Under the pieces are notes generated by a model, which saw only the letters and a list, made by a program, of their open reading frames with translations, was not told where the DNA came from and searched no databases. From assembly GCF_014648695.1 (NCBI RefSeq), contig NZ_BMRP01000031.1, forward strand, positions 1 through 64,000: a stretch of 64,000 bases of DNA, in the 5' to 3' direction. The position numbers and the translations under genes were made by a program. Shown here piece by piece: positions 55,983-64,000 of this stretch (the stretch's first letter is position 1; the number at the start of each line of letters is the position of its first letter). The stretch is from Streptomyces albospinus. GTDB taxonomy: Bacteria > Actinomycetota > Actinomycetes > Streptomycetales > Streptomycetaceae.

Positions 55983-56690
55983 CTACGCCCCGTTGTCCGG
56001 GGGCTGTTGGGGACCCGGCCCCGGCGGGCCGGGCTGCCCGTGCGCTCCGGGATACCGCTGCTCCTTGCCCCATTCCACGGGACGGGTGGGCGGCTGCCGG
56101 TGGTTCGGCCGGGTCGGTGGCTGCGGGTGCTGCCGGGTCGGTGGCGGCGGCGCCGACCAGGGGGCCGGGGGAGTGTCGTCGTCCGCCCGGTAGATGCTGT
56201 GGGTGTCCCCGATGTACGGTTCCGGGTCCCAGCTCTCGGGGGGCGGATAGGGCTCGCGGTCGTCGTAGCGTTCGAGCACCCGGCGCGGGCGCCCGCGCAT
56301 GACCAGGGCGCCCAGGATCAGCAGCGCGCCGCCCCCGAGGGCGTTGGCCGCGCCCACGCCCATTCCGTGGGTGCCGGCGGTCAGCTCGCCCGCGGTCTGC
56401 CCCTGGCGGACCATCCACAGGATCGTGAAGCCCAGTACGACCAGGCCCGCGACGGTGATGACCAGGCGCGAGCGCAGCACCACGCCGACCAGGGTCAGCA
56501 GCCCGGCGAACACCATGGGAAGCACCAGCGACCCGAACAGCGTGGCGCTGTTGTCGGTGATGCCGTTGAAGAGGTCCTCGATCCGCACGTCACTGCCGTG
56601 ACGGCCGTCGTACCAGGGACGGAAGGGGCTCCAGACGGCGGCCGTCGCTCCGATGAGGGCGATCAGACATCCGAGAACGTTGCGCACCAC
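55983..56690 (-). CDS. Membrane protein with Pro-rich cytoplasmic tail
   Basis: This 235-aa protein has three to four membrane helices in the first 135 residues (VLGCLIALIGATAAVWSP, LVLPMVFAGLLTLVGVVL, LVITVAGLVVLGFTILWMV, ANALGGGALLILGALVM). A hydrophilic tail rich in Pro, with PPTRxHPQPPTRP-like repeats, follows. GTG start. It is convergent with the propeller kinase and could be a target, but this is only from position. I do not recognise the family. Confidence 0.8.
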   Translation of the reverse strand: MVRNVLGCLIALIGATAAVWSPFRPWYDGRHGSDVRIEDLFNGITDNSATLFGSLVLPMVFAGLLTLVGVVLRSRLVITVAGLVVLGFTILWMVRQGQTAGELTAGTHGMGVGAANALGGGALLILGALVMRGRPRRVLERYDDREPYPPPESWDPEPYIGDTHSIYRADDDTPPAPWSAPPPPTRQHPQPPTRPNHRQPPTRPVEWGKEQRYPGAHGQPGPPGPGPQQPPDNGA

Positions 56691-56904
56691 CGGTCGTCGC
56701 CTCGCTTCGGCTCGTCCTGCTCGTCCTCCGTGACCGACGCTACGCCTGCCCGTCGGTGCCCGCTAGACAAGCAGGGCCACCTGCGCCGGTTCGTACAAAT
56801 GGGCCCGGCGCGGGCCGTCCACGGCTCTTGCTAATGTGCCGTGCACGCGTCAACCCTGGGGGTGGCGTCGTTTCGGATGGATCTACGGGGGATGGGCAGA
56901 CGTC

Positions 56905-57477
56905 ATGCAGCAATGCGCACGCACGGGTACGGCCGCCACGGTCGGCGGCGGGGGCACCCGTAGGGGAATCAGGGCGGCGGTCGCGGCCGGGCTGACGGTG
57001 GCGTCGCTCGCCACGGTCAGCGGCTGCGCGTTCCCCCAGCCCAAGGTGGACTTCCCGACGAACTTCCCGTCCCCCTCGTCCTCCACCGGCTACAACCCGT
57101 ACAACCCGACGCCCTCGTCGTCGTACACGCCGTCCTACACCTACTCGCCGTCGCCCACCGAGGAGACCTTCGACCCGGACGGTCGCAGCGACGTGCGCGG
57201 CAGCGGCTGCGACTTCTCGGATTCGCTGCACCAGTTCACCTACACGGTCTCGATCACCAACCCGTCCAGGACGACCACGTTCTCCTACGACATGGCCGTC
57301 AACTGGATGAAGGCGAAGCCGGCGGACGGCACCGCCTACGGGCTGCACCAGCGCAGCGTCGTGGTGGCGCCGGGCGCGACCGAGACCTACACCGCCCAGT
57401 ACTCCCTGCCCGCCAACAACTACCAGCGGTTCTGGTTCACCTGCCAGATCACCCGGGCGCACAAGACCAAGATGTAG
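56905..57477 (+). CDS. Secreted lipoprotein with Ser/Pro/Tyr-rich linker
   Basis: The 190-aa product has a lipoprotein signal (RGIRAAVAAGLTVASLATVSGC, lipobox VSGC). A low-complexity region SSSTGYNPYNPTPSSSYTPS follows, and then a beta-rich domain (about residues 100-190) that has two Cys and resembles FxLYD/DUF4352-like folds (FTYTVSITNPSRTTTFSYDM). Function unknown; such proteins sit on the outer face of the membrane. ATG 56905. Confidence 0.8.
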   Translation: MQQCARTGTAATVGGGGTRRGIRAAVAAGLTVASLATVSGCAFPQPKVDFPTNFPSPSSSTGYNPYNPTPSSSYTPSYTYSPSPTEETFDPDGRSDVRGSGCDFSDSLHQFTYTVSITNPSRTTTFSYDMAVNWMKAKPADGTAYGLHQRSVVVAPGATETYTAQYSLPANNYQRFWFTCQITRAHKTKM

Positions 57478-57491
57478 CCGCGGGGCGTCCG

Positions 57492-58274
57492 TCATCTGAC
57501 GGGCGGCGGCTGCGCGTTGCGCGCGCGGCCGGCGAAGAGTTCCGCCTGGCGGTCCGGCGGCAGATTGCCCAGCGCGATCAGCTGCGGGGCATGCGCCAGC
57601 GCCTGCGCGCGGGCCGCCTCCTTGGCCGCCCACAGGGCCCGTACGGTGCCCTGGACGGCGTCGGTGGGCTGGGCGGCGAGCACCGCGGCGCTGCGCAGCG
57701 CCGCTTCCGCCGCGCCGCCGGGCGGGGTCAGCTCGGAGACCAGCCCGATCTCGTACGCGCGCCGGGCGCCGAGCCGCTCCGCCGTGCCCATCAGGGACAG
57801 TCGGGCGATCTCCCCGAAGGGCATCCGCTGGGCCATGTAGATGGCCTCGTAGGCGCTGACCATCCCGTAGGTGGTGTGCGGGTCGAAGAAGGTGGAGTTC
57901 TCGGAGGCGACGATGAACTCCGCCTCGCCCAGGAGGTAGAAGGCGCCGCCGCAGGCCATCCCGTCGACCGCGGCGACGACCGGTTTCCACAGGTCGTTCG
58001 CCTTGGGGCCGATACGGATCAGGGGGTCGTCGAGGGAGTACGGGGAGGCCGGCTGGGGCACGTCCGCGGAGCGGTCGATGCCGGTGCAGAAGGCCCGGCC
58101 GCCGGCGCCGGTGACCACCGCCGCCCGTACGGTGTCGTCGCGGCGGAACTCCCGCCAGACGGCGGCGAGTTCGTCGGCGGTGGCGAGGTCGACGGCGTTG
58201 TGCCGCGCGGGCCGGTCCAGGGTGACCAGGGCGACCCCGCCGTCGATCTCGGTACGGACCCCGGGGGCCGTCAT
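57492..58274 (-). CDS. Enoyl-CoA hydratase/isomerase (crotonase family)
   Basis: This 260-aa crotonase has GRAFCTGIDRSADVP and DGMACGGAFYLLGEAEFIVA for the oxyanion hole. ENSTFFDPHTTYGMVSAYEA lies where the catalytic Glu pair usually is, and here the pattern is altered. The start ATG overlaps the DUF35 stop (ATGA). With the two genes before it this makes an ltp-DUF35-crotonase operon, consistent with hydration followed by C-C cleavage of a branched enoyl-CoA. Confidence 0.92.
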   Translation of the reverse strand: MTAPGVRTEIDGGVALVTLDRPARHNAVDLATADELAAVWREFRRDDTVRAAVVTGAGGRAFCTGIDRSADVPQPASPYSLDDPLIRIGPKANDLWKPVVAAVDGMACGGAFYLLGEAEFIVASENSTFFDPHTTYGMVSAYEAIYMAQRMPFGEIARLSLMGTAERLGARRAYEIGLVSELTPPGGAAEAALRSAAVLAAQPTDAVQGTVRALWAAKEAARAQALAHAPQLIALGNLPPDRQAELFAGRARNAQPPPVR

Positions 58275-58807
58275 GGCCGCTCCAGGAGCCAGCGGGGCAC
58301 GGTCACCCCGCCGGGCAGGGTGTGGAAGGCGACCTTCACCGGGGCGCCGATGCGCAGCCGGGCGGGGTCCACGGAGTTGAGGGCGCCGTCGGGTGTCGCG
58401 ACGAGATTGCCGACGAGGCGGATGCGCGGTGCCTCCGCCAGCTCCACGATGATCGCGTTGTACGGCGCCTGGGCGGCGTACGCGGGCAGCAGCGGCGGGT
58501 GCGGCACCACGTACGACCAGATCCGGCCGCGCCCGCTCATCCGCTGCCAGTGGGCGGCGAAGGACTGGCAGTGCGGGCAGCAGGGGCGGGGCGGAAAGCG
58601 CGGTTCGTCGCAGTCGGAGCAGGTCTGGACGCGGAGTTCGCCGCGCGCGGCGTAGTCCCAGAACGGTGCGCCGTCGTCGTCGGGCACGGGAAGCAGCAGG
58701 TCGGCGGCGGTGTCCGGACGATTGTCAGTGGCGGGTGGCAGGCTTGTAGTCATGGAATCACGGACAGTGACGGAAGAGTGGGTGGGTGCCGGCTCGGGTG
58801 CGCTCAT
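58271..58807 (-). CDS. DUF35 zinc-ribbon/OB-fold protein, partner of the adjacent Ltp
   Basis: This 178-aa protein has the zinc ribbon CSDCDEPRFPPRPCCPHC (about residues 63-80) and an OB fold (GRIWSYVVPHPPLLPAYAAQ, IIVELAEAPRIRLVGNLV). In ChsH2-Ltp2-type complexes this domain is required by the thiolase-like aldolase. Start: ATG 58807 with GAGGAG upstream, 6 bp after the ltp stop; ATG 58753 would give a shorter N-terminus. Confidence 0.88.
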   Translation of the reverse strand: MSAPEPAPTHSSVTVRDSMTTSLPPATDNRPDTAADLLLPVPDDDGAPFWDYAARGELRVQTCSDCDEPRFPPRPCCPHCQSFAAHWQRMSGRGRIWSYVVPHPPLLPAYAAQAPYNAIIVELAEAPRIRLVGNLVATPDGALNSVDPARLRIGAPVKVAFHTLPGGVTVPRWLLERP

Positions 58808-58813
58808 CGCGTA

Positions 58814-59965
58814 TCAACTCCTCAGCAGCAGGGCGGAGGTGGGCACGCCCTCGCCCGCGGTGACCAGGCAGGTGGCGGCGTCCGGGACCTGTGCGGTGCT
58901 GGTGCCGCGCAGCTGCCGGACGCCTTCGGTGATGAGGTTGAAGCCGTGGACGTATGCCTCGGAGAGGCCGCCGCCGCCGGTGTTGAGGGGGAGCCGGCCG
59001 CCGGTCTCCAGGGCGCCGCCCTCGGTGAAAGCCGCGCCCTCGCCGCGTCCGCAGAAGCCGTATCCCTCCAGCGAGAGGGGGATCAGGGGGGTGAACGCGT
59101 CATAGATCTGTGCCACGTCGACGTCCTGCGGGCCGAGGTCGGCGCCTTTCCAGAGGTGCCGGGCGGCGGTCCAGGCGGGGCCGGTGAGCGGGTCGTCGTT
59201 CCAGTAGTTGACCATGCCGTGGTGCTGGGCGGGCAGGCCCTGCGCGGCGGCGTGGACGTAGACGGGCGGGCGGCGGCAGTCGCGGGCGCGCTCGGCTGCG
59301 ACCACGACGCAGGCCAGCGCCCCGTCCGTCTCCAGGCAGTTGTCGAAGAGGCAGAGCGGTTCGCTGATCCAGCGGGCGGTCATGTACATCTCGCGGGTCA
59401 GCGGGCGGTCGTACATGATCGCGGCCGGGTTCTGGTTGGCGCGGTTGCGGCAGGCGAGGGCGACGTTGAAGAAGTGGTCGCGGGTGGCGCCGTATTCGTG
59501 CATATAGCGCCGGGCCAGCATGCCGATCTCGTCGGCGGGGCGGAGCAGTCCGAAGGGGCGGGTCCACTGCCCGGGGGTGGGCAGCTGGACGCGGGTGTTC
59601 TTCCAGGGGCGCGGTCCCGAACCGCGTTTGCGGGACCGCCAGGCGACGCCGACGCCCGCCTGTCCGGTGGCGATGGCGGCGGCCAGGTGCGCCACCGTCG
59701 CGCAGGAACCGCCGCCGCCGTAGCCGACCTTGGAGAAGTGGGTGACGTCGCCGGCGCCGATGGACTTGGCGATCTCGACCTCGTCGGTCTCCTCCATGGT
59801 GTAGGAGGCGAAGGCGTCGACCTCCGAAGGGGCGATGCCGGCGTCGTCCAGCGCCGCGGTGATCGCCCGGCAGGCCAAGGTCTTTTCGGATTCGGGGAGT
59901 TGTCTGGCAAAGGGAGTCTGTCCGATACCGACTATCGCCGTAGCGTCCTTGAGGGTCGCCCCCAT
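58814..59965 (-). CDS. Thiolase-like lipid-transfer protein (Ltp/SCP-x type)
   Basis: This 383-aa thiolase-fold protein contains ATAIVGIGQTPFARQLPESE, VDAFASYTMEETDEVEIAKS, RRYMHEYGATRDHFFNVALA, AQIYDAFTPLIPLSLEGYGF and LPLNTGGGGLSEAYVHGFN. It is clearly related to the protein at 48246. The nucleophile region is VGYGGGGSCATVAHLA without Cys in the thiolase position, as in retro-aldolase-type Ltp proteins. The start ATG 59965 has GGAGG 6 bp upstream. Operator site 10 lies 68 bp upstream. Confidence 0.9.
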   Translation of the reverse strand: MGATLKDATAIVGIGQTPFARQLPESEKTLACRAITAALDDAGIAPSEVDAFASYTMEETDEVEIAKSIGAGDVTHFSKVGYGGGGSCATVAHLAAAIATGQAGVGVAWRSRKRGSGPRPWKNTRVQLPTPGQWTRPFGLLRPADEIGMLARRYMHEYGATRDHFFNVALACRNRANQNPAAIMYDRPLTREMYMTARWISEPLCLFDNCLETDGALACVVVAAERARDCRRPPVYVHAAAQGLPAQHHGMVNYWNDDPLTGPAWTAARHLWKGADLGPQDVDVAQIYDAFTPLIPLSLEGYGFCGRGEGAAFTEGGALETGGRLPLNTGGGGLSEAYVHGFNLITEGVRQLRGTSTAQVPDAATCLVTAGEGVPTSALLLRS

Positions 59966-60032
59966 CGCCACCTCCGTGGTCGGTCGTCCGTGGTCGGTCG
60001 TCCGTGCTGACAGCGGAGGAGGCTACCGCTAA

Positions 60033-60049
60033 TCTGACGGACAGTCAGC
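60033..60049. promoter_or_regulatory. Acyl-CoA-regulon palindrome, site 10
   Basis: TCTGACG-GAC-AGTCAGC between the divergent ltp operon and the CoA ligase gene, 35 bp before the ligase ATG. A 14-bp tandem duplication (GGTCGGTCGTCCGT, twice) lies beside it at 59979-60006. Confidence 0.75.
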
Positions 60050-60084
60050 TAGTGCGTTACGGCTCTTTGCAGGGAGGGAGCGCG

Positions 60085-61704
60085 ATGCGCGAGGACCTGG
60101 ATGCGCGAGCGGACCTGGAGTACGGCTCCCTGGCCCGGCTGGTGCGCACGGCCGCCGAGCGGTACGGCCCACGGGAGGCCGTCGTCGAGGGCCGCACCCG
60201 GCTGTCGTACGCCGAGCTGGGCGAGCGGGTGGAGCGGGCCGCGGCGGCCTGTATCGCGGCCGGTGTCGCACCCGGCGACCGGGTCGCCGTCTGGGCGCCC
60301 AACACCCTCGACTGGATCGTCTCCGCCCTCGGGGCGGTGACCGCCGGCGCCGTCCTGGTGCCCGTCAACACCCGCTTCAAGGGCACCGAGGCCGCCTACG
60401 TCCTGCGCCGCACCCGCGCCAAGATCCTCTTCATCACGGGCACCTTCCTCGGCACCTCGTACGTCGCCTCGCTGCGCCGCGCCGCCGGGGAGGGCCCCGG
60501 CCGAGGCCCGCTGCCCGGACTGCCGCGGCTCGAACGGGTCGTGGTCCTCGCGGACGACGCCCCCGCCGACTTCACCACCTGGCGGGACTTCCTCGCCGCC
60601 GGCCGGGCGGTGCCCGCCGGCACGGTCCGCACCAGAGCCGACGCGCTCCGCGCCGACGCCCCCTCGGACATCGTCTTCACGTCCGGGACCACCGGCCACC
60701 CCAAGGGCGCCGTGATCACCCACGCCCAGACCCTGCGCGCGTACGACGTCTGGAGCGAACTGGCCGGCCTCCAGGAGGGCGACCGCTATCTCATCGTCAA
60801 CCCGTTCTTCCACACCTTCGGCTACAAGGCCGGCATCATCGCCTGCCTGCTGCGCGGCGCGACGATGATCCCGCAGCCGGTCTTCGGCGTGGAGACCGCG
60901 CTCGCCAACATCGCCGCCGAGCGGATCTCCGTGCTCCCCGGCCCGCCCACCCTCCACCGGCAGCTCCTGGACCACCCGGACCGGGCGCTGCACGACCTCA
61001 CCGCGCTGCGCCTCGTCGTCACCGGCGCCGCCGTCGTTCCCCTGGAGCTGGTCGAACGGCTGCGCAGCGAGCTGAAGATCGCCACCGTACTGACCGCCTA
61101 CGGCCTGTCGGAGAGCTCGGGCGTGGTCACGATGTGCCGCCGCGGCGACCCGCCCGAGGTCATCGCCGCGACGTCCGGTCGCGCCCTGCCGGACACCGAG
61201 GTCCGGGTCGTCGACGCCACGGGCCGCGCGATGCCTCCCGGCCGGCCCGGCGAGGTCCTGGTCCGCGGCTACCACGTCATGTCCGGTTATTTCGAGGACC
61301 CGGCCGCCACCGCCCGCGCGATCACCCCCGACGGCTGGCTGCGCACCGGAGACGTCGGCGTCCTCGACGCGGACGGCAACCTGCGGATCACCGACCGCAT
61401 CAAGGACATGTTCATCGTCGGCGGCTTCAACGCCTACCCCGCCGAGATAGAGCAACTCCTCGCCCGCCACCCGGACATCGCCGAGGTCGCCGTCATCGGC
61501 ATACCGGACCCCCGCCTCGGCGAGGTCGGCAAGGCGTATGCGGTCCGCCACCCCGGCTCCTCGCTCACCGCCGACGACCTGATCGCCTGGTCGCGCCGCG
61601 AGATGGCCAACTACAAGGTGCCGAGGGAGGTGGACTTCGTCGCCGAGCTGCCCCGCAACGCCAGCGGCAAGGTCGTCAAGACGCGGCTGCGGAGGCGGAG
61701 TTAG
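60085..61704 (+). CDS. FadD3-like acyl-CoA ligase (AMP-forming)
   Basis: This 539-aa adenylate-forming enzyme activates a carboxylic acid as CoA thioester. The P-loop VFTSGTTGHPKGAVITH (about residues 194-210), YGLSESSGVVTMC, GYFEDPAAT, WLRTGDVGVLD and the lysine motif ASGKVVKTRLR are intact. The general pattern is like FadD3, which activates the steroid C/D-ring propionate HIP; the exact substrate is an inference. GGGAGGGA precedes the ATG. An operator copy overlaps the promoter. Confidence 0.93.
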   Translation: MREDLDARADLEYGSLARLVRTAAERYGPREAVVEGRTRLSYAELGERVERAAAACIAAGVAPGDRVAVWAPNTLDWIVSALGAVTAGAVLVPVNTRFKGTEAAYVLRRTRAKILFITGTFLGTSYVASLRRAAGEGPGRGPLPGLPRLERVVVLADDAPADFTTWRDFLAAGRAVPAGTVRTRADALRADAPSDIVFTSGTTGHPKGAVITHAQTLRAYDVWSELAGLQEGDRYLIVNPFFHTFGYKAGIIACLLRGATMIPQPVFGVETALANIAAERISVLPGPPTLHRQLLDHPDRALHDLTALRLVVTGAAVVPLELVERLRSELKIATVLTAYGLSESSGVVTMCRRGDPPEVIAATSGRALPDTEVRVVDATGRAMPPGRPGEVLVRGYHVMSGYFEDPAATARAITPDGWLRTGDVGVLDADGNLRITDRIKDMFIVGGFNAYPAEIEQLLARHPDIAEVAVIGIPDPRLGEVGKAYAVRHPGSSLTADDLIAWSRREMANYKVPREVDFVAELPRNASGKVVKTRLRRRS

Positions 61705-61768
61705 GGCCTGATCCGCCGGCGCCGGGGGATGCGCCGGCAGGCCGCTTCCGCATCCGGGGCGCGGCCGG

Positions 61769-62740
61769 TCACTGCCCGATCCGGCCGTCGGCCACCCCGG
61801 TCGCCTCCGCCAGGGCCCGCATCCGGTCCGCGAAGCCGCCGTCCACCGCGCCGAACCACACCCCGAGGTCCTCGGCCCCGGCCGCCTCCCAGTCCGCGAC
61901 CTCGGCGGTGACCTCGGCGAGCGTACGGTCCGGGCCGTCCCAGGCGATCCGGGTCCCGGCCGCGACCCGGGGCGCGCCCGCGGCGGACCGGCCGGCCGTC
62001 GACTCGCCTGCGAACCACCGCCGCCGCTCGGCGAATTCGCCCGGGGTCAACCCGACCCCCTGCCAGTAGCCGCCGAACTCCGCCGCGCGCCGCAGCGCCG
62101 CATCCGAGTTCCCGCCGATCAGGAACGGCACCGGCTCCTCCGGTACCGGCTCGAACACCGCGCGCTCGTCGAACGACACCAGCCCGTCGTCGTACGGCCC
62201 GCCCGCCCCCGTGTGCAGCCGCCGCACCAGCCGCAGCGCGCGGTCCGTCCGCGCGCCCCGGGTGCCGAAGCCGACCCCGGCCGCCGCGAACTCGTACCGC
62301 TGCCAGCCGACGCCGACGCCGAGCACGAACCGGCCGCCGCTCAGCCGGGCCAGCGTCGCCGACTGCCGGGCGAGCAGCAGCGGTTCGCGCAGCGGGGCGA
62401 TCAGCACCGACGTCCCGAGCGTGATCCGCTCGGTCACCGCCGCGAGGTACGCCAGCGCCGCCAGCGGCTCGTACACCCCGCCGTACGACTGCGGGGGCGC
62501 CCCGTACGGCCCCGGCGGCAGCAGATGATCCGGCAGCCAGACGCCCGCGTACCCCAGCTCCTCGGCCTGCCGCGCGAGCCCGGCCAGTTCCCGCACCGCC
62601 ATAGCGGCGGACTCGGAGGGCAGTACGACGTGCAGGCGCATCCGGTCCTGCGGCCCGGCGTGCGGCGCGGACTGGTTCGGTGGGGACTGGCGCGGGGTGG
62701 ACTGGTTCTCCTGCTGCTGGTGCGTGGCGGCGTCGCCCAT
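61769..62740 (-). CDS. LLM-class F420-dependent oxidoreductase
   Basis: This 323-aa luciferase-like TIM-barrel protein contains GLARQAEELGYAGVWLPDHL, ITLGTSVLIAPLREPLLLAR, GGRFVLGVGVGWQRYEFAAA and FLIGGNSDAALRRAAEFGG. It belongs to the TIGR03619-like group thought to use F420. Start ATG 62740 follows GGGAGG by 5 bp; the N-terminal 30 residues are Gln/Pro-rich. It has its own MerR-type promoter, and is thus likely under separate control from the regulon. Confidence 0.92.
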   Translation of the reverse strand: MGDAATHQQQENQSTPRQSPPNQSAPHAGPQDRMRLHVVLPSESAAMAVRELAGLARQAEELGYAGVWLPDHLLPPGPYGAPPQSYGGVYEPLAALAYLAAVTERITLGTSVLIAPLREPLLLARQSATLARLSGGRFVLGVGVGWQRYEFAAAGVGFGTRGARTDRALRLVRRLHTGAGGPYDDGLVSFDERAVFEPVPEEPVPFLIGGNSDAALRRAAEFGGYWQGVGLTPGEFAERRRWFAGESTAGRSAAGAPRVAAGTRIAWDGPDRTLAEVTAEVADWEAAGAEDLGVWFGAVDGGFADRMRALAEATGVADGRIGQ

Positions 62741-62780
62741 GGGGGCCTCCCGTTCCCGAAGCATCGGTTCGACGCCCCCC

Positions 62781-62811
62781 TTCTAAGCCCTCACACCGGT
62801 GTGAGAGTCAA
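62781..62811 (-). promoter_or_regulatory. MerR-type promoter of the F420 oxidoreductase
   Basis: On the minus strand TTGACT and TTAGAA are separated by 19 bp. This over-long spacer contains the perfect 16-bp palindrome CTCACACCGGTGTGAG (62790-62805). This is the layout of promoters activated by MerR proteins through DNA twisting. No MerR gene lies in the window. Confidence 0.7.
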
Positions 62812-62814
62812 GGG

Positions 62815-62912
62815 CCGGGAGCACGGGGACGCCGGGTGCACGAGGACGTCGGGAGCTCGGGCACATCGGGAACTCGGGGACGCCGGGTGCACGGGCACGC
62901 CGGGTGCATGGG
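62815..62912. repeat. Imperfect 15-17-bp tandem repeat tract
   Basis: Variants of GGGGACGCCGGGTGCACG recur about six times (for example at 62829, 62878 and 62894). No ORF of interest covers the tract, which lies upstream of the MerR-type promoter. Confidence 0.65.
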
Positions 62913-63019
62913 CACGAGGCGGCACCGCCCCCTGACCGCCCGCCGCGCGGCCGGTCCCGCGCCGCCGGCCCCCCGGGAGCCGCGTCTCCCTCTCCCCTCA
63001 GGACGACCGGGGCGTCCAG

Positions 63020-63592
63020 TCAGGGCGTCCAGTCAGGGCGCCGACCGCTGAGCGCCACCACCCGGTCCAGCAGCGGCGCGCCCTGTGCGACCGGGACCGG
63101 GTACCCGAAGATCGTGCCGCGCCCGGGGTCGTCGGCGGAGGCCGCGAGCAGTGCGTACGAGACGTCGAGGGCGGGCCCGTCCGGCGCGTACTCCTGGCCG
63201 GTGGCGCGCGCCAGGTCCCAGCCGTGCACGACCAGTTCGTCGAGTGCGAACCGGCCGACGACCGCGGCCGGCAGGGTCACCCCGCCCACCTGGGTCTCGC
63301 CCTCCCAGGCCTCCGGGGCGCGCCACGCGGCCACCAGCTCGCCGAGCCGGCGCTCCAGCGTCTCCCGCCAGCCGGTCTCCACATCCGGCAGGCCCGCGTC
63401 CGGGGGAGTACTGGTCGTCGGCCCCAGGTCCTTGCGGGCGGCGTCCCGGAACGCCGCGGTCAGCCCCACCAGATGGCCCAGCAGGTGCCGTACCGCGTAC
63501 TCCTCGCAGGGGGTGGGCGCAGCCAGCTGCCCCTCCGCCGTGTTCTCCGCGAGCCGGGCCACCACTCGGGCCTGCGCCGCAAAGTCGATCAT
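63020..63592 (-). CDS. DinB/maleylpyruvate isomerase-like metal-binding protein (TIGR03086 type)
   Basis: This 190-aa four-helix protein contains TPCEEYAVRHLLGHLVGLTA (conserved His of the metal site), DELVVHGWDLARATGQEY (second His pair) and a C-terminal GYPVPVAQGAPLLDRVVALS. The group includes mycothiol-dependent enzymes; the reaction is unknown. It is the last complete gene of the window. Confidence 0.88.
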   Translation of the reverse strand: MIDFAAQARVVARLAENTAEGQLAAPTPCEEYAVRHLLGHLVGLTAAFRDAARKDLGPTTSTPPDAGLPDVETGWRETLERRLGELVAAWRAPEAWEGETQVGGVTLPAAVVGRFALDELVVHGWDLARATGQEYAPDGPALDVSYALLAASADDPGRGTIFGYPVPVAQGAPLLDRVVALSGRRPDWTP

Positions 63593-63706
63593 CTCGCTCG
63601 CTTCGGTCGTCTCGCTCGTCTCGGTCTTGGTCCGGGATCCTCCCGTCTCACCGGGCTGCCCCGTGCGGGTGGCCTCGCCAGTGAAGACTCCCGCCGCCGG
63701 CAGAAC

Positions 63707-64000
63707 TCATCGTCGCGCCGCCGGCGGCCCGAAACCGCCCGCCCCGGCGCTACGCCGGCGCCCCGTACCGTTCCCCCCGTACCGCTCCCGCAGCGCCGCC
63801 TTCAGCACCTTGCCCAGCGGCCCGCCGCGCGGCAGCGTTTCGATGATCTCCAGCTGTTCCGGCAGCTTCTGCGTCATCAGTCCGGCCGCCCGCAGATGCG
63901 CGGTGAGCGCCGCGAGAGTGAGCCCCGGCGTGCCGTTGCCGTCCGCCGCCTCGGCGAGTGTGACCACCGCGCACACCCGCTCCCCCCGCTCCCGGTCCGG
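63707..64000 (-). CDS. C-terminal end of an AMP-forming acyl-CoA ligase, partial
   Basis: The open frame enters from beyond the window end and reads VCAVVTLAEAADGNGTPGLT, AGLMTQKLPEQLEIIETLPR, GGPLGKVLKAALRERYGG. This is the mobile C-terminal domain of an acyl-CoA synthetase with the catalytic Lys in GKVLK. The last 20 residues are basic and variable. The same domain is seen decayed at 28270-28325 (PRGATLRKVLKQ). Confidence 0.82.
   Translation of the reverse strand, partial: PDRERGERVCAVVTLAEAADGNGTPGLTLAALTAHLRAAGLMTQKLPEQLEIIETLPRGGPLGKVLKAALRERYGGNGTGRRRSAGAGGFGPPAARR

Noticed and set aside
57489-57502. CCGTCA-TC-TGACGG as a reversed version of the operator
   Set aside because: The arm order is opposite (CGTCA...TGACG), the spacing differs, and it overlaps the end of a crotonase gene between convergent genes; at most a weak terminator.

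Overview
The window is high-GC actinobacterial chromosome and is almost certainly Streptomyces. It has strong third-position GC, GTG/TTG starts, developmental genes recognised as whiD and bldM in their divergent arrangement with a sigma-BldN-type promoter, CIRCE-controlled groES-groEL, and the guaB/guaB3/glpD block. The gene order of the first 28 kb matches what I recall of the conserved core around SCO4747-SCO4777 of S. coelicolor; this is from memory, not a search.

Layout. 1-3.8 kb: tsaE (partial), an iron-box-like site with a small ORF, a degenerate YkuD protein, then tsaB-rimI-tsaD (tRNA t6A synthesis plus ribosomal N-acetylation). 3.9-7 kb: a small membrane protein, a THUMP-like methyltransferase and an FtsW/RodA-type flippase/polymerase. 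7.2-9.4 kb: groES and groEL with two CIRCE elements. 9.5-13.3 kb: hydroxyacid dehydrogenase, SDR, MOSC protein, LysR regulator. 13.4-18.6 kb: whiD, bldM, a sigma factor (probably shbA), guaB, guaB3. 18.8-23.3 kb: a nucleotide-sugar dehydrogenase lacking its catalytic Cys, glpD, a lipoprotein serine hydrolase. 23.4-28.1 kb: a Ser/Thr kinase and an adjacent pseudokinase of the same architecture.

From 28.1 kb onward the window is dominated by acyl-CoA metabolism. There are four acyl-CoA dehydrogenases, two enoyl-CoA hydratases, two thiolase-like lipid-transfer proteins, two DUF35 zinc-ribbon/OB proteins, a FadD3-like CoA ligase, an ADP-forming-type acyl-CoA synthetase and the C-terminus of another ligase. 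SDR, zinc alcohol dehydrogenase, cyclase, flavin reductase and F420-type oxidoreductases accompany them. The block is interrupted by an ECF sigma gene pair, an HATPase, PdxH/FAD-monooxygenase, a PQQ-propeller kinase and small membrane or secreted proteins.

Main finding: at least ten copies of a 17-bp palindrome, TCTGACGnnnCGTCAGA, lie only in the intergenic regions of this acyl-CoA block, in front of nearly every divergent pair. A tandem array of CGTCAGA half-sites lies next to two of them. A TetR regulator sits inside the cluster. I infer a single TetR-type regulon for catabolism of a large acyl-CoA substrate, perhaps a steroid/terpenoid ring or side chain. Other points of interest are two distant hairpins with identical loops and compensating stem changes, and G-rich palindromic repeats inserted in frame in coding regions. 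There are also a MerR-type promoter, a DnaA-box cluster and several proteins lacking catalytic residues. No tRNA, rRNA, CRISPR or insertion sequence was recognised.
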